32,232 nucleotides of DNA from JAWAAW01 sp038884575 (GTDB taxonomy: Archaea; Nanobdellota; Nanobdellia; Woesearchaeales; ARS49): contig JAWABQ010000011.1 of assembly GCA_038884575.1 (NCBI GenBank), positions 1 to 32,232 on the forward strand. The letters run 5' to 3'. Positions 31,484 through 32,232 of the stretch are shown in pieces. Made by a program: the position numbers and the translations under genes. Numbering within the stretch: position 1 is the stretch's first letter; each line of letters starts with the position of its first letter. The notes under the pieces were generated by a model. That model was not told the origin of the DNA and searched no databases. It worked only from the letters and a program-made list of their open reading frames with translations.

Positions 31484-32232
31484 TTAGCGGTGCAATGCCA
31501 TCCTCAGCAGCAATGCGCCCCAAAGCACAACAATAATTACGAACATTCCGACAGCCTGCGCGCCCATAAGCTCAACATCAGACAGCCCAAAGTCAGAGGC
31601 GACTGCGCCTGTCGGCGAAGCAATTGCCTTTGCCTCCTTGTAAAGCGCAAGGTAGCCTTTGAGCAAAAGGTCTGTCTGGCTTGCAATGAGCTCTCCTTTG
31701 AAGCCTTTTTGTTCCCGCTCGCTGAAAAGCTCTGCGGCTGTTTGTTTGAGCTGCTCGCTGTTTTGGGCTGAAATCAGTTCAGCAATCGCGTCCTGCGTGA
31801 CTGTGAGTCTGGCATCAGGATTGGCAGCACTGCCAGGTGTTACAATAACCTCGTTGTCCTGAACGAATGCTGAGAATATCTGCCCTGTGTCTGACAGGGC
31901 TATCTCAATCTCAGGAAGCGCGCCTGTGAATGGGTTTGGGTGAAGCTTGTACATACCCATCTGCGTGAGAAGATATGCGATATGTTTTTCATCAATCATT
32001 GGCACAGTTGCAGAAGCAGGCATTGCTTCCTGCACAGGCACTGATTCGACAGGTATCTCTTCAGGTGCAGTTTCAGGCGCAGGTAGCGCTTCCTGCGCTG
32101 CCTGCAATTTCTGGCTTTCAGCCCAAGCAGTTCCTGCAAGCAAGCCGCCTGAGAATTCCTCCTGCCTGACAGGCTCAATCAGTTTTGGCTTTGCAAGCAC
32201 TGGCTCCCTGACAAATACCGGATAAATAATCA
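31484..32232 (-). CDS. C-terminal part of a membrane-anchored hypothetical protein
   Basis: The frame is open to the right edge (…VFVREPVLAKPKLIEPVRQE), so the start lies outside the window. About 249 residues are visible. A proline/glutamate/alanine-rich linker (ALPAPETAPEEIPVESVP) is followed by a compact domain (about 100 residues) with IEIALSDTGQIFSAFV, DARLTVTQDAIAELI and KGELIASQTDLLLKGYLALY, which recalls the SCP2-like sterol/lipid-binding fold but only weakly. The C-terminus is a single membrane helix (MFVIIVVLWGALLLRMAL). No signal peptide can be assessed. Function unknown. Confidence 0.7.
   Translation of the reverse strand, partial: IIYPVFVREPVLAKPKLIEPVRQEEFSGGLLAGTAWAESQKLQAAQEALPAPETAPEEIPVESVPVQEAMPASATVPMIDEKHIAYLLTQMGMYKLHPNPFTGALPEIEIALSDTGQIFSAFVQDNEVIVTPGSAANPDARLTVTQDAIAELISAQNSEQLKQTAAELFSEREQKGFKGELIASQTDLLLKGYLALYKEAKAIASPTGAVASDFGLSDVELMGAQAVGMFVIIVVLWGALLLRMALHR

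Noticed and set aside
1..32232. CRISPR arrays, insertion sequences, rRNA genes
   Set aside because: No regularly spaced repeats, transposase motifs, terminal inverted repeats or rRNA-like stretches were seen.

Overview
The window is a gene-dense archaeal chromosome segment. The marks of an archaeon are eukaryote-like ribosomal proteins S3Ae and L15e, a stand-alone Bud32 kinase of the KEOPS complex, an archaeal-type ATP-dependent DNA ligase, a DUF483 protein, and AT-rich TATA boxes 23-35 bases before many start codons (leaderless or short-leader transcripts). Small genomes with stand-alone Bud32, a bacterial-type gyrase, FtsZ and very large repeat-rich surface proteins ending in one membrane helix suggest a DPANN lineage, perhaps near Woesearchaeota or Pacearchaeota. 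That placement is inference. The sequence looks like a scaffold, because a run of 10 N interrupts one gene at 21415-21424.

Layout. 1-8.3 kb is mostly housekeeping: the end of an unrecognised, apparently frameshifted gene, DNA gyrase subunit B, S3Ae, Bud32, tRNA-Pro(GGG), a small unknown protein, histidyl-tRNA synthetase, a 37-residue zinc-finger-like protein and a short MCM-like AAA+ ATPase. 8.4-10.2 kb is a cell-division locus: ftsZ with a long, structured 5' leader, divergent from a winged-helix-like protein. 10.2-14.0 kb holds small accessory units: a PEBP-family lipoprotein with a 60-residue partner, a coiled-coil membrane protein, a 7-TM protein overlapping a winged-helix regulator, a 41-residue gene with a near-perfect Shine-Dalgarno followed by a chain of RNA hairpins, a HAD phosphatase overlapping a 53-residue membrane peptide, and a DUF3467 protein. 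14.0-22.5 kb is one two-gene operon for very large exported proteins. 22.6-26.9 kb returns to housekeeping: L15e and a charged small protein, then DUF483 overlapping DNA ligase, then a small coiled-coil protein. 26.9-30.0 kb is a methyltransferase divergent from a bacterial-looking pair, a FecR-domain membrane protein overlapping a CHASE2-class III adenylate cyclase. 30.0-32.2 kb has an unknown HELIE-motif protein directly behind tRNA-Leu(CAG), a PAP2 phosphatase coupled to a TOPRIM-like protein, and the 3' part of a membrane-anchored protein running off the right edge.

How the genes may work together. Three loci stand out. (1) ftsZ: its leader can form two mutually exclusive hairpins and, nearer the start codon, a long-range stem followed by seven U; the divergent winged-helix-like protein is a natural candidate regulator. 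(2) 12.4-12.8 kb: a 41-residue gene followed by two near-duplicate hairpins, with CACCTC-like (anti-Shine-Dalgarno-like) tracts between them, which may be a terminator array or an undescribed small RNA. (3) FecR plus CHASE2-cyclase: a complete transmembrane cAMP-signalling module with all six expected catalytic residues, of a kind known from bacteria. These functional links are inference.

Longest stretches without a protein gene: 9458-9779 (ftsZ leader, two TATA boxes, hairpins), 12306-12453 (two promoters) and 12580-12766 (hairpin array).
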